A DNA stretch of 64,000 nucleotides, from the NCBI RefSeq assembly GCF_003058055.1, contig NZ_QBTZ01000001.1:1676501-1740500 (forward strand). The letters are read 5' to 3'. Shown one piece after another: positions 55,674 through 64,000 of the stretch (the first letter of the stretch is position 1; every line of letters begins with the position of its first letter). The notes under the pieces were generated by a model. The model did not search any database, was not told where the DNA came from, and saw nothing but the letters and a program-made list of their open reading frames with translations. Position numbers and translations under genes: made by a program. The stretch comes from Acidovorax sp. 107 (GTDB lineage Bacteria > Pseudomonadota > Gammaproteobacteria > Burkholderiales > Burkholderiaceae_C).

Positions 55674-55694
55674 GCTATTCGCTATTCGCTATTC
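55674..55694. repeat. Triple heptamer GCTATTC
   Basis: Three exact copies of GCTATTC sit in tandem just past the prlC stop codon, in the 72-base gap to the glutaredoxin-like gene. The length makes slippage possible. No function is apparent. Confidence 0.8.
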
Positions 55695-55698
55695 GCAG

Positions 55699-57744
55699 TT
55701 AGGCGGGCATTTCTTCCGCCATGCCCTGGTGGCGCAGCAAGGCATCCAGGCTGGGCTCCCGGCCGCGGAAGGCCTTGAAGGACTCCATGGCGGGGCGGCT
55801 GCCGCCCGCTTCCAGAATGGTCTCGCGGTAGCGCCGCCCGGTTTCGGTGCTGGGCAGCCCGTCGCTGCCGGCAGTTTCTTCAAAGGCGGCGTAGGCGTCG
55901 GCGCTGAGCACCTCGGCCCACTTGTAGCTGTAGTATCCGGCCGCGTAGCCGCCTGCAAAGATGTGGCTGAACGTGTGAGCCGTGCGGCTGAAGGGAGGCG
56001 GTTGCAGTACGGCCACTTCCTGACGCACCTGGGTCAGCAGGGGCATGAAATCCTGAGCCGGGTCGTGCTCGGTGTGCAGCAGCATGTCAAACAGTGCAAA
56101 CTCGATCTGGCGCAGGGTCTGCATGCCGCTCTGAAAGTTCTTGGCCGCGATCATCTTGTCGAACAGCGCGCGTGGCAGCGGCTCGCCGGTGTCGACATGG
56201 GCCGTCATGTGCTTGAGCACGTCCCATTCCCAGCAGAAGTTTTCCATGAACTGGCTGGGCAGCTCCACGGCGTCCCATTCCACACCGCCGATCCCGGAGA
56301 CATCGCGTTCGTTCACCTGGGTGAGCATGTGGTGCAGTCCATGGCCAAATTCATGGAACAGCGTGATCACATCGTCATGCGTCAGCAGCGGCGGCTTGCC
56401 ATCCACACCGTCTGCAAAGTTGCAGACCAGGTGAGCGATGGGCGTTTGCAACACGCCTGTATCGGGGCGCTGCCAGCGGGTACGCACGTCGTCCATCCAG
56501 GCACCACCTCGCTTGCCGGTGCGCGCAGGCTGGTCGAGGTAGAACTGGCCTACCAGTTGACCGTTGCGCTCGATGCGATAGAACTCCACGGCCGGGTGCC
56601 ACACGGGGGCCGAGTCGCGGCGGATGGACACTTCAAACAGTGTCTCGATGATCTTGAACAGGCCTGCAAGAACCTTGGGCGCCGTGAAGTAGGCCTTGAG
56701 TTCCTGTTCGCCGAAGGCGTAGCGGGCTTCCTTGAGCTTTTCAGAAATGTAGGGCCAGTCCCAAGGCTGCGGGTCGCCCAGGCCCAATTGTTCTGCAGCA
56801 AAGAGGCGCAGGTCGGCCACGTCCTTTTCGGCATAGGGGCGGGCGCGGCGCGCCAGGTCACGCAGGAAGCGAATGACCTCGGCAGGCGACTTTGCCATCT
56901 TGGGCACTACCGACACTTCGCCAAAATTGGCATAGCCCAGCAACTGGGCTTCTTCGCGGCGCAGGGCCAGAATTTCGCCGATCAGCGCCGTGTTGTCGAA
57001 CTTCAGGCCGTCGCCCACGGCCTGGTCCGAGGCGCGGGTGGCATAGGCACGGTACATCGTGGCGCGCAGGTCGCTGCGGGTGGCAAACTGCATCACCGGC
57101 AGGTAGCAAGGCATCTTCAGCGTGAGCTTGTAGCCTGGTTTGCCTTCTGCCTGCGCGGCGGCCAGCGCCGCCTGTTGCACATCGGCAGGCACGCCGTCCA
57201 GCTCTCCGGCGGTGGCGTAGTAGGCAAAGGCGTCGGTGGCGTCCAGCGCGTTTTCGCTGAACTTCTGGCTCAGCTCGGCCTGACGTTCCTGAATCTGGGC
57301 AAACCGGTCTTTGGCTGCGCCGGTCAACTCGGCGCCACTGAGAACGAAATTGCGCACGGCATTGAGATGCGCCTGACGCTGCTCGGGCGTGAGCGTGGCG
57401 GGGTCGATGGCCTTGTACTTGGCGTACAGGCGTTCGTCAGCACCCAGGCGGGTCCAGAACTCGGTCACGCGGGGCAGGGCGGCGTTGTAGGCAGCGCGCA
57501 GTTCAGGGGTGTCTGCCACGCTGTTGAGGTGGCTGACGGCTCCCCAGGCACGCCCCAGTTGCTCGGTGGCCACGTCCAGCACCTTGGCAATGGCGTCCCA
57601 GCGGGCAGGAAAGTCGGGCGCCGTGACGGTCTCCAGGGCCTGGTTGGCACGCTCCAGCAGCACATCGACCGCAGGGGCTACGTCCTGGGGGGTGATGCGG
57701 TCAAAGGCGGGGAGGTCGGAGAAGTCGAGGAGGGCGTTGCTCAT
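55699..57744 (-). CDS. prlC: Oligopeptidase A (M3 family metallopeptidase)
   Basis: The 681-residue zinc peptidase has the HEFGHGLHHML motif at about residue 463 and the third Zn ligand in DAVELPSQFMENF. Length matches E. coli PrlC (680). It is cytosolic and degrades short peptides, including signal-peptide fragments. The C-terminal catalytic segment with HTFSHIFAGGYAAGYYSY is intact. A triple heptamer repeat sits just past the stop. It lies 69 bases downstream of folD on the same strand. Confidence 0.94.
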   Translation of the reverse strand: MSNALLDFSDLPAFDRITPQDVAPAVDVLLERANQALETVTAPDFPARWDAIAKVLDVATEQLGRAWGAVSHLNSVADTPELRAAYNAALPRVTEFWTRLGADERLYAKYKAIDPATLTPEQRQAHLNAVRNFVLSGAELTGAAKDRFAQIQERQAELSQKFSENALDATDAFAYYATAGELDGVPADVQQAALAAAQAEGKPGYKLTLKMPCYLPVMQFATRSDLRATMYRAYATRASDQAVGDGLKFDNTALIGEILALRREEAQLLGYANFGEVSVVPKMAKSPAEVIRFLRDLARRARPYAEKDVADLRLFAAEQLGLGDPQPWDWPYISEKLKEARYAFGEQELKAYFTAPKVLAGLFKIIETLFEVSIRRDSAPVWHPAVEFYRIERNGQLVGQFYLDQPARTGKRGGAWMDDVRTRWQRPDTGVLQTPIAHLVCNFADGVDGKPPLLTHDDVITLFHEFGHGLHHMLTQVNERDVSGIGGVEWDAVELPSQFMENFCWEWDVLKHMTAHVDTGEPLPRALFDKMIAAKNFQSGMQTLRQIEFALFDMLLHTEHDPAQDFMPLLTQVRQEVAVLQPPPFSRTAHTFSHIFAGGYAAGYYSYKWAEVLSADAYAAFEETAGSDGLPSTETGRRYRETILEAGGSRPAMESFKAFRGREPSLDALLRHQGMAEEMPA

Positions 57745-57813
57745 GCGGGGTTAGATGGCGCCGGGCGGCGCAGGTTCAAGTTGCAAAGCGGCTGGCGTCT
57801 TCCCCGGGCGCGT

Positions 57814-58668
57814 TCAGCGCGCGGCGGCCCGCTCGGCGGCTTCGAGGGTGTTCACCAACAGCATGGTAATGGTCATGGGGCCAACCCCGCCAGGCACGGG
57901 GGTGATCCAGCCCGCGACCTCTTTGACGCCGTCAAAGTCCACGTCGCCGCAGAGCTTGCCGTCGGCCTTGCGGTTGATGCCCACGTCGATCACGATGGCG
58001 CCTGGCTTGACCATGTCGGCTGTGAGTGTGTTGGCACGGCCCACCGCTGCCACCACGATGTCGGCCTGTCGGGTGTGGTAACCCAAGTCAGGCGTGCCGC
58101 TGTGGGTGACCGTGACGGTGGCGTTGGCCTGCAGCAGCAGCAGGGCCATGGGCTTGCCCACGGTGTTGCTGCGGCCGATCACCACGGCGTGCTTGCCCTT
58201 GATCGATTGACCCGTGGACTCGATGAGCTTCATGCTGCCGTAAGGCGTGCAGGGCCGGAAACCCTCCAGCCCAGCCATGAGTTCACCGGCTGACAATACC
58301 GAGTAGCCATCCACGTCCTTGGAGGTGGCGATGGCCTCGATGACCTTGTGCGGGTCGATGTGTTTGGGCAGGGGCATCTGCACCAGGATGCCGTGCACTG
58401 CGGGGTCGGCGTTGAGGGCCTCGATGCGCGCCAGCAGTGCGGCTTCGCTCAGGTCGGCGTCGTACTTCTCAAAGATGGAGCGCACGCCGCTGTCTTCGCA
58501 GGCCTTGACCTTGTTGCGCACATAGACGGCGGAGGCTGGGTCTTCGCCCACCAGAATCACCGCCAGCCCCGGCTGGTGGCCGCGGGCGGTGAGGGCGGCG
58601 GCGCGTTGCGCCACCTCGCTGCGAAGTTGGCGGGAAAGTGCGTTGCCGTCGATGAGTTGGGCTGTCAT
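57814..58668 (-). CDS. folD: Methylenetetrahydrofolate dehydrogenase/cyclohydrolase FolD
   Basis: The 284-residue bifunctional folate enzyme has [16 protein letters not shown] (catalytic lysine), [21 protein letters not shown] and the nucleotide loop [17 protein letters not shown], with [10 protein letters not shown] near the C-terminus. Length matches E. coli FolD (288). It interconverts CH2-THF and formyl-THF. It is separated from the response regulator by a dispersed repeat. Confidence 0.94.
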   Translation of the reverse strand: MTAQLIDGNALSRQLRSEVAQRAAALTARGHQPGLAVILVGEDPASAVYVRNKVKACEDSGVRSIFEKYDADLSEAALLARIEALNADPAVHGILVQMPLPKHIDPHKVIEAIATSKDVDGYSVLSAGELMAGLEGFRPCTPYGSMKLIESTGQSIKGKHAVVIGRSNTVGKPMALLLLQANATVTVTHSGTPDLGYHTRQADIVVAAVGRANTLTADMVKPGAIVIDVGINRKADGKLCGDVDFDGVKEVAGWITPVPGGVGPMTITMLLVNTLEAAERAAAR

Positions 58669-58682
58669 GTCAGAAAATACGA

Positions 58683-58736
58683 GTCAAAATGGCTGATAGC
58701 GCTAGTGAAATATGCGCTGGTAGCTATCAAAATTAG
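58683..58736 (+). repeat. Dispersed hairpin repeat, copy J
   Basis: AAAATGGCTGATAGCGCTAG then TATGCGCTGGTAGCTATCAA is close to the consensus. GCTGATAGCGC pairs with GCGCTGGTAGC using one mismatch and two wobbles. It fills the gap between folD and the response-regulator gene. Confidence 0.78.
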
Positions 58737-58741
58737 AGCGA

Positions 58742-59368
58742 TCAACCCTTGGGCGCGTTCTGGCCCAGAGCGATCTTGAGCAGGTCGGCCACGGTGTTGG
58801 CGCTGAGCTTTTCCATGATGTTGGCGCGGTGCGCTTCCACCGTCTTGATGCTGATACCCAGATCGTCGGCGATCTGCTTGTTCAGGCGCCCGGCCACGAT
58901 GCGTTCGAGCACCTGGGCCTCGCGGCTGGTGAGCTTGGACAGCAGCGCATCGCGGCTGGCGGCCTGCTGGTAGCCGGCAAAGGCTTCTCGTGCGTGGTCC
59001 AGCATGCGTTCGACCAGGCCAACGAGTTCTTCTTCGTCAAAAGGCTTCTGGATGAAGTCCAGCGCGCCCTTCTTCATGGTGTTCACGGCCATGGGCACGT
59101 CGCCGTGGCCGGTGATGAAGACGATGGGCAGGGGCGATTTGCGCTCGATGAGGCGGTCCTGCAGCTCCAGGCCGGTCATGCCGCCCATGCGGATGTCGAC
59201 GATCAGGCAGGCGACTTCGCGCGGGTCGTAGCGTGAGAGAAAGGTCTCGGCCGAATCAAAGCAACGTACCCGGTAGTCCTTGCCTTCCAGCAGCCACTGC
59301 AGGGAGTCGCGAACTGCTTCGTCGTCGTCCACAACGTAAACAGTGCCTTTTTTCGGAATCAAGCTCAT
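58742..59368 (-). CDS. FixJ/NarL-type response regulator
   Basis: The 208-residue regulator has a receiver domain (phospho-acceptor about D58 in LIVDIRMGG, acidic pair DDD in VVDDDEAVRD, switch Thr in ITGHGD, Lys about 108 in IQKPF) and a LuxR-type DNA-binding domain (LTSREAQVLERIVAGRLNKQ, SIKTVEAHRANIMEKL). It partners the overlapping PAS-sensor kinase. The target genes are unknown. The pair stands next to the divergent aceE gene. The stop is six bases from dispersed repeat J. Confidence 0.9.
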   Translation of the reverse strand: MSLIPKKGTVYVVDDDEAVRDSLQWLLEGKDYRVRCFDSAETFLSRYDPREVACLIVDIRMGGMTGLELQDRLIERKSPLPIVFITGHGDVPMAVNTMKKGALDFIQKPFDEEELVGLVERMLDHAREAFAGYQQAASRDALLSKLTSREAQVLERIVAGRLNKQIADDLGISIKTVEAHRANIMEKLSANTVADLLKIALGQNAPKG

Positions 59369-61926
59369 GCAACAGTCCTTGGGTTTTGTTCGTTTGCTAC
59401 AGAATTTGTAGTGGCATCAGCAGGCTTGGCGAGCGGCAGCCAGAAGGAGAACCTGCAGCCTGTGACCTCTGGGCCATTGTAGAGGTTCTCCGCCTGCATC
59501 CGGCCCTGGTGGGACTCGACGATGCTGCGGCACAGATTGAGGCCCATGCCCATGCCTTCCTGCTTGGTGGAGAAGAAGGCCTCGAACAGGCGCTCCAGCA
59601 CTTCAGGGGCCAGGCCCTTGCCGGTGTCCTGCACCGAGAACTCGACGACCTGGCGGTCATCGATCTGCTTGGGCACCACGCGCAGCTCCACGCTGCGGTT
59701 GGCGGCGGGGCGGTCGGCATGCTGGATGGCTTCGGCGCCGTTCTTCATCAGGTTGACGAGCACCTGCTCGATCAGGATGGTGTCGGCCATCACCTGGGGC
59801 AGGCGCGCGGCCACATAGTGCGTCAGGCGCACGTTGTGGCGGCGCAGTTCGATGTCGGCCAGCTCGACGGCCTCGTTCACCATGGAATGCACATCGGCCA
59901 GCGTGCGGTTGGGCTCGCTCTTTTTCACAAACGACCGGATGCGCTGGATGATCTGGCCCGCGCGCTGCGCCTGGTGGGCCGTTTTTTGCAGGGCCGTGAG
60001 CAGGGCTTCCTCGGTGAGCTGGCCGCTCTGGATGCGCGAGACCATGCCGCTGCAGTAGTTGTTGATGGCCGTGAGTGGCTGGTTGAGTTCGTGCGCCACG
60101 CTCGACGCCATCTCGCCCATGGTGATCAGGCGGCTCACCGACTGCGCGCGCTCGGCCTGCCGTTGGGCCTGTTCTTCGGCCAAGCGGCGGGGGGTGATGT
60201 CGGTGGCAATCACCATCTGCGCAAGGCGGCCGTCCACCCAGTTCAGGTAGCGCGAACGCACTTCCAGCCACTTGCCCAGATCGGGCAGGTAGATTTCGGC
60301 GTTTTCGCTGCGGGCGCTGGTCAGGGTGTCGGTGGGTAGGCCCATGAGGCCGTCCTCATCGTCCATGCCGCTTTGCTCCTTGCCCGCAACCGGCACCACA
60401 CCCGCCTGCGCCACCAGTTGCAGGTGCCCGCCGGTTTGCGACCCGAACCACTGGCGGTACAGCTTGTTGGCGAACAGGAGTTCTTCGCTGCCCAGCGGGG
60501 CCACTGACACCGACGCATCGAGCGACTCCAGCACGATGGTGAAGCGCTCGTGTGAGGCCGACAGCTGTTCACGGATGCGGTTGGGCTCGGTGATGTCGGT
60601 CATCGACGTCATCCAGCCCGTCTGCTGGCCGTGGGCGTCGATCAGGGGAGACACATACAGGCGGGCGTCGAACAGCGTGCCGCTCTTGCGCTTGACGCGC
60701 ACCTGAAAACCGCCCGCCATGGTGTTGCCGCGCAGTTCGTCGCGCAGCTTGGCCTGCAGCGTCTCGTGGTCGGCGTCGGGCCAGTAGGGAAAGGGCGCCT
60801 TCAGACCCACCAACTCTTCGGCGCTCCAGCCGGTCATCTGGCAGAAGGCAGCGTTGACGTAGCTGATGCGCCCCTCCAAATCCAGGGCGCGCATGCCGGT
60901 GAGGATGGAGTTCTCCATTGCCCGGCGAAAGTTGGTCTCGGCCACCAGCGCCTCCTGCGTCCGCATGCGGCGACGGGTGTGACGCCAGGTGGCAATCAGC
61001 ATCCAGGCGGTCATCGCGCTCAGGGTGCCCACCAGCCAGAACAGGCCACTGCCCACCACGCCCAGCGAAGTGCGGTAGGCCTGCGCGCGCAGCACCAGGC
61101 CATTGCCGACGGGAGAGACCGGCACCTCGTACTCGTTGGCCTTGGGTGTCCAAGGCAGCAACTGCGTGGCCTTGTTGCGCGGGCCCAGTGGTGTGCCCGC
61201 CAGCACCTGGTTCTTGCTGTCGAGCAGCGTCACCGCATAGCGCGCCAGCACCTCGGTCGGGGTGCCGTAGCGCAGCAGGCTGTCGATGGAGTATTCGCCC
61301 AACACCACGCCGCTGAACTTGCCCTGGTTGTTGAGGGGTACCTGCAACTGCAGCAGGGGGGTTGCATCGCCCGAGGTGGCGGCTGGCTGCGCATACACCG
61401 GTTGCTGCAGGTCCCGCGCCAGGCCAAAGGTGTCGGCCGTTTCGCCGGACTTGAGCACCTCGCCCGCAATGCGCAGCTCGCCACTGGCCAGCGTGGGGGC
61501 CGCCTGGCTGGCGCGGATGCGCCGGCGGTCGTCGATCCAGGTGATGGCCTGCAGCTCGGGGTACTGGCTGATCAGGGCCTCAGCACGGCTGATGAACTCG
61601 GCGCGGCCCAGGTCCTGGTTGGACACATCGCGCGCGATGCGCATGAGCTGCTCCTGCCGCTCCAGCAGCCGCAGACGCACGCGCTGTTGGGCATATTCCA
61701 CATCGCGCCGCAGGGCTTCTTGCTCGCGCTCGGCTTCCTCGGCGCGCAGGTACCAGAACGCCGCAACGATCGCGGCCAGAAACATCAGCACCGCGGCCAG
61801 CGGGGCGAGGGCGGCAAAACGGTCTTGCCGGGTGGGCGACAAACCGCGCCACCACTTGCGCCACCAGCGTATCGGCGCAGCCACGGGCGCGGCCGTGGGG
61901 GAGGGGGCGGTGGGCATCGAATCCAT
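59365..61926 (-). CDS. Membrane PAS-domain sensor histidine kinase
   Basis: The 853-residue kinase begins with a transmembrane segment (about residues 38-58) and an extracytoplasmic region of about 220 residues. A second membrane segment follows (VVGSGLFWLVGTLSAMTAWM), then PAS domains (near residues 325-560). The phospho-acceptor His is in SSVAHELNQPLTAINNYCSG (about residue 612), and the HATPase domain carries the N box (EQVLVNLMKNGAEAI) and G boxes. The architecture resembles DctB/FixL-type kinases. The ATG is chosen before the membrane segment. Its stop overlaps the regulator start (ATGA), so the two are co-translated. Confidence 0.88.
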   Translation of the reverse strand: MDSMPTAPSPTAAPVAAPIRWWRKWWRGLSPTRQDRFAALAPLAAVLMFLAAIVAAFWYLRAEEAEREQEALRRDVEYAQQRVRLRLLERQEQLMRIARDVSNQDLGRAEFISRAEALISQYPELQAITWIDDRRRIRASQAAPTLASGELRIAGEVLKSGETADTFGLARDLQQPVYAQPAATSGDATPLLQLQVPLNNQGKFSGVVLGEYSIDSLLRYGTPTEVLARYAVTLLDSKNQVLAGTPLGPRNKATQLLPWTPKANEYEVPVSPVGNGLVLRAQAYRTSLGVVGSGLFWLVGTLSAMTAWMLIATWRHTRRRMRTQEALVAETNFRRAMENSILTGMRALDLEGRISYVNAAFCQMTGWSAEELVGLKAPFPYWPDADHETLQAKLRDELRGNTMAGGFQVRVKRKSGTLFDARLYVSPLIDAHGQQTGWMTSMTDITEPNRIREQLSASHERFTIVLESLDASVSVAPLGSEELLFANKLYRQWFGSQTGGHLQLVAQAGVVPVAGKEQSGMDDEDGLMGLPTDTLTSARSENAEIYLPDLGKWLEVRSRYLNWVDGRLAQMVIATDITPRRLAEEQAQRQAERAQSVSRLITMGEMASSVAHELNQPLTAINNYCSGMVSRIQSGQLTEEALLTALQKTAHQAQRAGQIIQRIRSFVKKSEPNRTLADVHSMVNEAVELADIELRRHNVRLTHYVAARLPQVMADTILIEQVLVNLMKNGAEAIQHADRPAANRSVELRVVPKQIDDRQVVEFSVQDTGKGLAPEVLERLFEAFFSTKQEGMGMGLNLCRSIVESHQGRMQAENLYNGPEVTGCRFSFWLPLAKPADATTNSVANEQNPRTVA

Positions 61927-62093
61927 GCCTGAAGTGTAGAGGAGCCCCGGCAGCGCCCCTGTCTCTCGGCGAATGTGCGTTTGCAGCAAATTATTGCAAT
62001 ATGAAATGAATAGGCACCATTTGAAATTGAAGAAAAATATGCGAAACTAGAGCCAACGTACTAAATTGCTGCCACACCTACAGGAGACAAAGC

Positions 62094-64000
62094 ATGTCAG
62101 CTCAGCCCGACCCTCAGGCCGGTTTCGGCATCGGTTCCGACACCGACCAGCAAGAAACCCGTGAATGGATGGACGCGCTGTCCGCCGTGATCGACAAGGA
62201 GGGCCCGGAGCGCGCCCACTTCCTGCTGGAACAGCTTCTTGAACACGCCCGCCAGAGCAGCATCGATCTGCCGTTCTCTGCCAACACGGGTTACGTCAAC
62301 ACCATCGAACCCGAGAAAGAGGCGCACTGCCCCGGCAACATCGCCATCGAAAAGCGCCTGCGCGCTTACATGCGCTGGAACGCCATGGCCATGGTCGTGC
62401 GCGCCAATCGCCTGAACCCTGCCGACGGCGGTGACCTGGGCGGCCACATTGGCTCGTTCGCCTCGGTGGCCAGCATGTTTGGCGCGGGCTTCAATCACTT
62501 CTGGCATGCAGCCAGCGAAGACCACGGCGGCGATCTGCTCTACATCCAGGGCCACAGCGCGCCCGGCATCTACGCCCGCGCCTACCTCGAAGGCCGCCTG
62601 AGCGAAGAACAACTCGACAGCTTCCGCCAGGAAGTGGACGGCAAGGGCCTGTCCAGCTACCCACACCCCAAGCTGATGCCCGAGTTCTGGCAGTTCCCCA
62701 CGGTGTCCATGGGCCTGGGCCCGCTGATGGCCATCTACCAGGCGCGCTTCCTCAAGTACCTGCATGCCCGTGGCATCGCCAACACCGAAAACCGCAAGGT
62801 CTGGGTGTTCTGCGGCGACGGCGAGATGGACGAGCCCGAATCGCTGGGCGCCATCGGCCTGGCCGCGCGCGAGAACTTGGACAACCTGGTGTTCGTCATC
62901 AACTGCAACCTGCAGCGCCTGGACGGCCCGGTGCGTGGCAACGGCAAGATCGTGCAAGAGCTTGAAGGTGAGTTCCGTGGCGCAGGCTGGAACGTGATCA
63001 AGCTGCTGTGGGGCAATGGCTGGGACGAGTTGCTGCGCCGCGACAAGAGCGGCAAGCTCAAGCAGCTGATGATGGAAACGCTGGACGGCGATTACCAGGC
63101 CATGAAGGCCAACGACGGCGCCTTTGTGCGCAAGAATTTCTTCGGCAAATACCCCGAGACGCTCAAGCTCGTCGAGCACATGACCGACGAAGAGGTGTTC
63201 GAGCTGCGCCGCGGCGGCCACGAGCCCGCCAAGGTGTACGCCGCCTTCCATGCGGCCAACGAGCACAAGAACCAGCCCAGCGTGCTGCTGGTCAAGACCG
63301 TCAAGGGCTACGGCATGGGCAAGGCCGGTGAAGGCAAGAACACCGTGCACCAGACCAAGAAGCTGTCGGACGAAGACATCAAGTACATCCGCGACCGCTT
63401 CAATATCCCGATCCCGGACAGCCAGCTGGCCGATATTCCGTACTACAAGCCGGCCGACGACACACCGGAAATGCAGTACCTGCACGAGCGCCGCAAGGCC
63501 TTGGGTGGCTATCTGCCCAAGCGCCGTCCCAAGGCCGAAGAGCACTTCACCGTGCCCGCCATCGAAACCTTCAAGGCCATCCTGGAGCCCACGGCCGAAG
63601 GCCGCGAAATCTCCACCACGCAAGCCTACGTGCGCTTCATCACGCAACTGCTGCGCGACCAGGCTCTGGGCCCTCGCGTGGTGCCCATCCTGGTGGACGA
63701 GGCCCGTACCTTTGGTATGGAAGGCCTGTTCCGCCAGATCGGCATCTACAACCCCAAGGGCCAGCTCTACACACCGGTCGACCGCGACCAGGTGATGTAC
63801 TACAAGGAAGATAAGGCCGGCCAGATCCTGCAGGAAGGCATCAACGAAGCCGGCGGCATGGCCAGCTGGATCGCTGCGGCCACCAGCTACAGCACCAACA
63901 ACCGCATCATGGTGCCGTTCTACGTGTACTACTCGATGTTCGGCTTCCAGCGCATTGGCGATCTGGCCTGGGCAGCGGGCGATATGCAGGCGCGCGGCTT
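62094..64000 (+). CDS. aceE: Pyruvate dehydrogenase E1 component, homodimeric (partial at right edge)
   Basis: The first 635 codons are visible and the gene continues past the window (E. coli AceE is 887 residues). The ThDP-binding motif appears as VFCGDGEMDEPES through LVFVINCNLQRLDG, with the invariant GDG...N pair for Mg2+-ThDP. GGHIGSFASVA and the second-half VPILVDEARTFGMEGLFRQ are typical of AceE. AGGAG precedes the ATG. The AT-rich 167-base leader, shared with the divergent sensor kinase, probably holds the promoters. Confidence 0.94.
   Translation, partial: MSAQPDPQAGFGIGSDTDQQETREWMDALSAVIDKEGPERAHFLLEQLLEHARQSSIDLPFSANTGYVNTIEPEKEAHCPGNIAIEKRLRAYMRWNAMAMVVRANRLNPADGGDLGGHIGSFASVASMFGAGFNHFWHAASEDHGGDLLYIQGHSAPGIYARAYLEGRLSEEQLDSFRQEVDGKGLSSYPHPKLMPEFWQFPTVSMGLGPLMAIYQARFLKYLHARGIANTENRKVWVFCGDGEMDEPESLGAIGLAARENLDNLVFVINCNLQRLDGPVRGNGKIVQELEGEFRGAGWNVIKLLWGNGWDELLRRDKSGKLKQLMMETLDGDYQAMKANDGAFVRKNFFGKYPETLKLVEHMTDEEVFELRRGGHEPAKVYAAFHAANEHKNQPSVLLVKTVKGYGMGKAGEGKNTVHQTKKLSDEDIKYIRDRFNIPIPDSQLADIPYYKPADDTPEMQYLHERRKALGGYLPKRRPKAEEHFTVPAIETFKAILEPTAEGREISTTQAYVRFITQLLRDQALGPRVVPILVDEARTFGMEGLFRQIGIYNPKGQLYTPVDRDQVMYYKEDKAGQILQEGINEAGGMASWIAAATSYSTNNRIMVPFYVYYSMFGFQRIGDLAWAAGDMQARG

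Noticed and set aside
55729..58293. An 854-codon open frame antisense to prlC and folD
   Set aside because: It spans two confidently assigned genes and their intergenic gap with no protein family features, so it is not coding.

Overview
The window is high-GC, gene-dense DNA from a betaproteobacterium of the order Burkholderiales, most likely family Comamonadaceae (Acidovorax-like). The evidence is protein-level resemblance: Bug-type receptors, YqjD/YqjE-type proteins, the iscRSUA-hscBA-fdx order and AceE. No 16S rRNA gene is present, so the genus is not proven. About 66 protein genes fill nearly all of the sequence. I see no phage, insertion sequence, CRISPR array or rRNA gene, and no gene-free stretch over 300 bases. 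No decayed gene was found.

Layout. 1-4.5 kb: the tail of an oxidoreductase gene, then a LysR regulator divergent from a tight pirin-DoxX-flavodoxin-OsmC-pirin run that looks like a redox or electrophile stress unit. 4.5-9 kb (minus strand): tRNA uridine hydroxylase TrhO, a MinD/FlhG-like ATPase coupled to a diguanylate cyclase, and a SulP permease. 9-16.5 kb: BON lipoprotein, cystathionine beta-lyase, DUF2189 membrane protein, arylesterase and a divergent ABC ATPase, rlmB, a sirtuin and a Tat-type amino-acid binding protein. 16.5-22 kb: split chromate transporter, FAH-family hydrolase, a repeat-rich DUF6150 protein, a VIT1-like transporter and a HipBA toxin-antitoxin pair with a clear operator palindrome. 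22-28.4 kb: DsdC-like LysR, D-serine ammonia-lyase, Bug receptor, amidase and a DAO-family oxidase, probably one catabolic operon. 28.4-40.4 kb: mixed metabolic and hypothetical genes, a MarR-GNAT fusion, YgiQ, a cold-shock/DUF1294 protein, a CoA-transferase, a DOPA-dioxygenase-like protein and an aromatic aminotransferase. 40.4-49.4 kb: uvrB, the complete isc iron-sulfur cluster operon, dnaQ and twin tRNA-Val(CAC) genes. 49.5-64 kb: a histone-deacetylase-like hydrolase, an LhgO-like oxidase, the yqjD/yqjE/yqjK-like trio, pyrD and divergent rpiA, a glutaredoxin-like protein, prlC, folD, a two-component pair, and the first 635 codons of aceE.

The least explained signal is a dispersed imperfect-hairpin element of about 45-70 bp. 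I find ten copies of it. Most lie between genes, but three appear inside coding regions (ygiQ, hscA, the LhgO-like gene), and one supplies the last codons and stop of trhO. I know no published name or function for it.

Start codons were chosen from ribosome-binding sites, overlaps and family alignment. The starts of the diguanylate cyclase, trhO, the arylesterase and the nucleotidyltransferase-like gene are non-ATG and less certain.
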